Below, piece by piece: positions 60,669-64,000 of a stretch of DNA of 64,000 bases. The DNA lies in the NCBI RefSeq assembly GCF_011617705.1, contig NZ_CP050154.1:3596001-3660000 (forward strand), written 5' to 3'. Source of the stretch: Brevibacterium limosum. Its GTDB lineage: Bacteria > Actinomycetota > Actinomycetes > Actinomycetales > Brevibacteriaceae. The translations under genes were made by a program, and so were the position numbers. Below the pieces are notes generated by a model. The model had not been told where the DNA came from and did no database searches. It worked only from the letters and a program-made list of their open reading frames with translations. Numbering within the stretch: position 1 is the first letter of the stretch; every line of letters begins with the position of its first letter.

Positions 60669-60839
60669 TCATGCCCCGAAGTATAATCCTTCCGCTCTCA
60701 ACTGGCGCATGCCACCGAGCCACGACTTGATTTCACCTTGGGCTCCCGGCCGAGCACCGTCAATCACCCCAGAAGACTCAGACAGATTTCGCGTCACCAC
60801 GCGCTTCACTTCCTTTGGCAGCGCAGAGAACACCACCAA
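60669..60839 (-). pseudogene. short unrecognised frame with protein-like sequence
   Basis: The minus strand reads ALVVFSALPKEVKRVVTRNL, SESSGVIDGARPG and finally SWLGGMRQLRAEGLYFGA before TGA at 60671-60669. The pattern is clearly protein-like, but there is no ATG, only TTG/GTG codons at its start, and the open frame extends upstream to a stop near 60915. It ends directly before the ribosome-like GAGGAGG of the next small frame. It may be a decayed small gene or one using a TTG start. Confidence 0.35.
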
Positions 60840-60925
60840 TGCTCCGCTGTCCGAAATCTCGGTATCGGACCGGGTTCGCAGGCACGAAACGTGTCGGGGC
60901 CGTCACGGGGCAACCAGGGGACATT

Positions 60926-60959
60926 GGCCGCAGCGTCAGTGAGATCCGACGCTGCGGCC
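60926..60959 (-). terminator. strong hairpin terminator after APC permease gene
   Basis: GGCCGCAGCGTC (60926-60937) pairs exactly with GACGCTGCGGCC (60948-60959) around a ten-base loop, 20 bases past the permease stop on the minus strand. Confidence 0.75.
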
Positions 60960-60978
60960 CGTGTGGCTCGGACGACGG

Positions 60979-62649
60979 TCACTCCCCGTCGATGTGTTCG
61001 GCCGCGGTCTCCTTGGTGTTTTCGACGTTGGCAATGACTTCCTCCGACTTCAGGCGGGTCTTGATTCCGACGTAGAAGACGATGGCGGTGAATACAGTGC
61101 AGACCAGCTCGCCCCATCCGAACGTGAGCACGCCCATCGCGCCGTCGCCATAGTTGCTCAGCAGGCTGAGCACGGCCAGACCGCCGAGCCACAGGATCAT
61201 CCACCAGCCGGACTTGAACTGCAGCGGCGGGATCTTGCTGCGGTCGCTGAAAGCGTAGTGCAGACCGAGGACCACGTAGCCGAGCACCATCGCCAGGAAC
61301 AGCTTCCAGTTCGTGTCCCAGCCGGTCCAGAACACGATGAGGTTCGCGGCGAGGAACCCGAGGAACGGCAGGGTGTCTCCGCCTGGCAGACGGAACGGAC
61401 GCTCCTGATCGGGCAGCTGACGGCGCAGCGCCGCCACCGTGACCGGGCCGGATCCGAAGGAGATGACGGTGCCGGAGGTGATGAACCCGACCATCTTCGC
61501 CCACGACGGGAACGGGAAGAACAGGAAGCAGGCGACGATGAACGTCACCACCAGACCGAACCACGGAATGCCCTTCTTGTTCAGCTTCGTCATCGCACTC
61601 GGAGCATTGCCCACGCGAGCCTGCGAGTACGACAGACGCGGGGTGAGCGCGGTGAAGATCAGACCGGTATCGGCAGGGGAGACGACGGCATCGATGTAGA
61701 GGATGATCGCCAGCCACATCGCACCGAGCATGATCGCGATCTCTGCCCACGGCCCTGCCGAGTTCGAGAACGACAGTCCGCCCCAGCCGTCCTTGAGCAG
61801 GTCGGTGGGGATGGCGCCGATGAACGCAACCTGCAGGAGGATGTAGATGATGCCGGTGAGCACGATCGAGCCGATGACAGCGAAGGGCACATTCTTCTGC
61901 GGGTTCTTCGTCTCGCCGGCGAACTCCACGCCCTGGCGGAATCCGAGGTAGGAGAAGACGATGCCCGCCGCAGGCAGGGCCGCGAAGATCGGTGCGATGC
62001 CGTTGGGGGCGAAACCGCCGAACTCGGGCATGTGGAAGTGACCGGGGTTGAAGGCCAGCAGCGCGAGTCCCACGAACACGAGGACGATGACGAGCAGCTT
62101 CCACCACACGAGCACGTTGTTGAACTGGGCGAAGAACTTCACTCCGAACATGTTGATGACGCAGAAGACTGCGACCATCGCGATGCTCACGAGGATGCCC
62201 GGCACCGTGAGGACGAGGACGCCTTCCTTCGACTCCATCAGCCACGGCATATAGCTCGAGGCGTACTGCACGGCCGCGAGCACCTCGATGCCGACAGTGC
62301 CCGCCGCCGACAGCCACGTGATCCACCCGCTGGTGTAGCTCGCGAACGAACCGAACGCATAGTGCGGGTAGCGCACGACACCGCCGGCGACGGGGAACAT
62401 GACACCGAGCTCGGAGTAGTTGAGTGCGACGAAGATGATGAGGATAGCGCCGATGGCCCAGGACAGAATCGCGGCCGGGCCGGCCATGCTCGCGGCGTCG
62501 AAGGCACCGAAGAGCCATCCGGAGCCGATGATCGAACCGACGCCGGTGAAGAGCAGCCCGGTCTTGCCGATATCGCGCTTGAGTCCTTTGTCGTGGACGA
62601 CTGTCACGCTCGTATGCGAGCCCGATGACAGGGAACTGTGTGAGGGCAC
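60979..62649 (-). CDS. APC-family amino acid permease
   Basis: 556 residues from ATG 62649. The protein has twelve or more membrane helices and the APC helix-1 signature LLFTGVGSIIGSGWLFG with the unwound Gly-Ser-Gly substrate loop. Further recognisable parts are VALNYSELGVMFPVAGGVVRYP, cut here to YSELGVMFPVAGG, GIVFSYLGFRQGVEFAGE in helix 6, and RRQLPDQERPFRLPG in the cytoplasmic loop near helix 11. It should import an amino acid or related amine by proton symport; the substrate is unknown. It is transcribed alone, with a promoter and palindrome upstream (62702-62727) and a strong terminator downstream. Confidence 0.92.
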   Translation of the reverse strand: MPSHSSLSSGSHTSVTVVHDKGLKRDIGKTGLLFTGVGSIIGSGWLFGAFDAASMAGPAAILSWAIGAILIIFVALNYSELGVMFPVAGGVVRYPHYAFGSFASYTSGWITWLSAAGTVGIEVLAAVQYASSYMPWLMESKEGVLVLTVPGILVSIAMVAVFCVINMFGVKFFAQFNNVLVWWKLLVIVLVFVGLALLAFNPGHFHMPEFGGFAPNGIAPIFAALPAAGIVFSYLGFRQGVEFAGETKNPQKNVPFAVIGSIVLTGIIYILLQVAFIGAIPTDLLKDGWGGLSFSNSAGPWAEIAIMLGAMWLAIILYIDAVVSPADTGLIFTALTPRLSYSQARVGNAPSAMTKLNKKGIPWFGLVVTFIVACFLFFPFPSWAKMVGFITSGTVISFGSGPVTVAALRRQLPDQERPFRLPGGDTLPFLGFLAANLIVFWTGWDTNWKLFLAMVLGYVVLGLHYAFSDRSKIPPLQFKSGWWMILWLGGLAVLSLLSNYGDGAMGVLTFGWGELVCTVFTAIVFYVGIKTRLKSEEVIANVENTKETAAEHIDGE

Positions 62650-62688
62650 CTTTGCCTCCGAGGGTTAGACGGCTGTGTTAACGCGGCT

Positions 62689-62717
62689 AGTTTTCTCCTG
62701 TGGCTACGTGATGTCAA
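62689..62717 (-). promoter_or_regulatory. candidate promoter of APC permease gene
   Basis: On the minus strand TTGACA (62717-62712) is a perfect -35 box, with AAAACT (62694-62689) 17 bases further as a weak -10. The distance to the permease start is about 40 bases. The -35 box lies inside the palindrome at 62702-62727. Confidence 0.45.
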
Positions 62718-62727
62718 TTACATAGCC
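62702..62727. promoter_or_regulatory. 26-bp imperfect palindrome overlapping the permease promoter
   Basis: GGCTACGTGA (62702-62711) and the inverse of GGCTATGTAA (62718-62727) are matching arms differing at two of ten positions, separated by six bases. The -35 box lies in the centre, so a repressor bound here would block transcription. No regulator gene is present nearby. Confidence 0.45.
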
Positions 62728-62756
62728 GAGTTATCGGTCGAGATCATGGACGCAGA

Positions 62757-62791
62757 CGACCCCGAACACAGCTTTTGAGTGTCCGGGGTCG
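62757..62791 (-). terminator. hairpin downstream of polysaccharide deacetylase gene
   Basis: CGACCCCGAACAC (62757-62769) and GTGTCCGGGGTCG (62779-62791) form a 13-bp stem with one mismatch and a nine-base loop. It lies 230 bases after the minus-strand gene ending at 63019. The gap between (62792-63018) holds an Ala/Glu-rich open frame (62835-63056) without ribosome site or family. Confidence 0.5.
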
Positions 62792-63018
62792 AATGGCGGA
62801 CCTTTTCGGGTCACTATGTGAGGTTTGCGGTTTTTCAGCTGCCGGCGGTCGCCTCGGCGGTGAGGTGGGCACGCGTTTCGGCGCCCATGGCCTCCTGCGT
62901 AGTGAGCTTCACCCGCTCACGCCTCTCGGCTTCACCGAGCGCCTTCTCCGCGGCCTGCGCCTGTGACGGAGCATGACCTCGCTCAGTATCTGGGTACAGA
63001 AGCGATCGCCCGAGGAAA

Positions 63019-63915
63019 TCATCCGAACTGCTCCATCCACAGGTTCGCAATGTCATCTCGGCGCGCGAACCAGACCTTGCCCTTGGCCTGACAGTGCTCG
63101 ATGAACTCTCGCAGGGCGTTCGTCCGTCCTGCCTGTCCGATGAGACGCGGATGGAGTCCGACCGACATCATCTTCGGAGCGCCTCGCTCTCCTTCGAGCC
63201 ACAGCTCATCGAAACCGCGGCGAGCGAACTCGAAGAAGTCGCCTGGCGCTTTCGTCCCCTGGATATCGTTGTAGGTCAACGAGTACGGAACGACGAGATG
63301 GCGCTTTCCGTGCACTTCGGTGAAGTACGGAAGGTCATCGTTGTAGGCGTCTGAATCGTAGAGGAAGCCGCCGTGCTCGACGACGAGTTCGCGGGTGTTT
63401 ATGGAGGGACCGTAGCGGCAGTACCACCCATTGGGAGCTGTCCCCCAGGTGGTCTTAAATGATTCGACAGCATCATGAATGCGCTGCGCTTCTTCCTCGC
63501 GCGTCATCCGCCAGTGCTCTTCCCAGCGGTAACCGTGGGAGACGAGGTCGTGGCCGAGCTGACGCGCGGCAGTGGCGACGTCCGGGTTCATTTCGAACGC
63601 GCGTGCGCAGGCGAAGAAGGTGGCATTGATGCCGAACTCCTCAAATAGTCTCAGCAGACGCCACACGCCCACTCGAGAACCGTATTCGTACATTGATTCG
63701 GTCGCCAGATCACGGACTTCGCGTGGGAACGGGTAGGCGACTTCCGCGATCGAGTCGTTCTCGCCGTCGCCGAGGAAGTGACTGTACTCGGATCCCTCTT
63801 CGTAGTTGACGACAAGGTTGACGGCCACATTGGCATCTCCGGGGAACTGGGGATGCGGTGGATTCTCACCGTAGCCGACGAGATCGCGGATCGGGCCATT
63901 GGATTCGGTAGCCAT
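63019..63915 (-). CDS. PuuE-like polysaccharide deacetylase / allantoinase family protein
   Basis: 298 residues from ATG 63915 (AAGGAG upstream). It belongs to the NodB-fold group that includes cofactor-independent allantoinase PuuE. RDLVGYGENPPHPQFPG at the start and VAVNLVVNYEEGSEYSHFLGD (shortened here to NYEEGSEYS) are typical of PuuE, as are RVGVWRLLRLFEEFGINATF, VSHGYRWEEHWRMTREEE and MMSVGLHPRLIGQAGR. PuuE opens the allantoin ring without the metal set used by sugar deacetylases, and the His-x-x-His-like spacing here fits. Purine breakdown is therefore the best guess, though other amidase roles are possible. A gene end lies 25 bases upstream on the same strand. Confidence 0.87.
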   Translation of the reverse strand: MATESNGPIRDLVGYGENPPHPQFPGDANVAVNLVVNYEEGSEYSHFLGDGENDSIAEVAYPFPREVRDLATESMYEYGSRVGVWRLLRLFEEFGINATFFACARAFEMNPDVATAARQLGHDLVSHGYRWEEHWRMTREEEAQRIHDAVESFKTTWGTAPNGWYCRYGPSINTRELVVEHGGFLYDSDAYNDDLPYFTEVHGKRHLVVPYSLTYNDIQGTKAPGDFFEFARRGFDELWLEGERGAPKMMSVGLHPRLIGQAGRTNALREFIEHCQAKGKVWFARRDDIANLWMEQFG

Positions 63916-63940
63916 GATTTCTCCTTGGAGTTCGGTGTGG

Positions 63941-64000
63941 TCAGTCGGTGGGGTCGAGCTCTTCGAATGAGCGGTTATGCGTCTCCGTGACAACACGGGA
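63941..64000 (-). CDS. C-terminal end of an upstream gene (runs off right edge)
   Basis: The minus strand from the window edge reads RVVTETHNRSFEELDPTD and stops at 63941, 25 bases before the PuuE-like start. The sequence looks like the cytoplasmic tail of a protein, and the spacing suggests an operon with the PuuE-like gene. Too little is visible to name a family. Confidence 0.4.
   Translation of the reverse strand, partial: SRVVTETHNRSFEELDPTD

Noticed and set aside
60961..62628. 555-codon open frame on the plus strand opposite the APC permease
   Set aside because: Very acidic, His/Arg/Gln-rich composition typical of antisense of a membrane protein in GC-rich DNA; the minus strand gives a clear permease.
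62835..63056. 73-codon minus-strand Ala/Glu-rich frame
   Set aside because: Overlaps the end of the PuuE-like gene, has no ribosome site and no recognisable family.
1..64000. CRISPR arrays, tRNA or rRNA genes, riboswitches
   Set aside because: No regularly spaced repeats, cloverleaf-type sequence with a GTTCRA loop, or rRNA-like sequence was noticed on either strand; a tool such as tRNAscan-SE would be needed to be certain.

Overview
This window reads as chromosome from a high-GC actinobacterium. Supporting signs are the codon use, frequent GTG and TTG starts, tightly overlapping stop/start junctions, an otsA-type trehalose synthase, CsbD- and LCP-type proteins and an actinobacterial wall-glycopolymer locus. 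A Brevibacterium-like (Micrococcales) host is my inference from gene content; no rRNA or other marker gene is present to prove it. No tRNA, rRNA or CRISPR array was seen.

Left arm (1-13.6 kb) is ordinary high-GC housekeeping and stress sequence: the end of an acyl-CoA dehydrogenase gene, a membrane protein with its TetR regulator, two small stress-type proteins, trehalose-6-phosphate synthase, a CinA-type amidohydrolase, a type II NADH dehydrogenase, a Mug-type DNA glycosylase, a decayed LysR gene, an FAD oxidoreductase, a lipoprotein with an amidotransferase-like domain, a YceI protein and an LCP-like protein without a membrane anchor.

Centre (13.6-52.3 kb) is a large cell-surface polymer island. 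Its left flank (14-26 kb) is visibly AT-richer and damaged: a frameshifted membrane protein, an SGNH-type protein, a GT-D glycosyltransferase, a polysaccharide pyruvyl transferase, an IS3-family element nested inside an IS5-like element (18-bp inverted repeats and a CTAAG target duplication still visible), an IS1380-family element, and a 1227-residue GT2/CDP-glycerol-type phosphotransferase. The core is an eight-gene minus-strand operon (39.0 to 26.3 kb) in which every gene overlaps the next: membrane nucleotide-sugar dehydratase, WecA-type sugar-phosphate transferase, two GT4 enzymes, TagG/TagH-type ABC exporter, a DUF6270 protein and a second GT2/phosphotransferase fusion. This is the gene set expected for a teichoic-acid-like polymer made on undecaprenyl phosphate and exported by ABC transport. 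To its right lie a CgeB-like/GT2 enzyme, wecB and wecC (UDP-ManNAc to UDP-ManNAcA), an unknown GT-A-like protein, and two large GT4 proteins. One of these, at 45.4-49.2 kb, is a membrane-anchored GT4 fused to an apparently intact heparinase II/III-type polysaccharide lyase. A glycosyltransferase joined to a uronate-polymer lyase, next to genes that make a uronic acid donor, is the most unusual feature here. The island ends in debris: a wecC-like 3' remnant and a truncated HTH protein.

Right arm (52.5-64 kb) is catabolic and transport sequence: acetoacetyl-CoA synthetase, an MFS carrier, a quinone-oxidoreductase/amidohydrolase pair, an OBAP protein, an APC permease and a PuuE-like polysaccharide deacetylase. 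It also holds several gene remnants (acetoacetyl-CoA synthetase, an MFS C-terminus, a truncated YihY) that point to past rearrangement.
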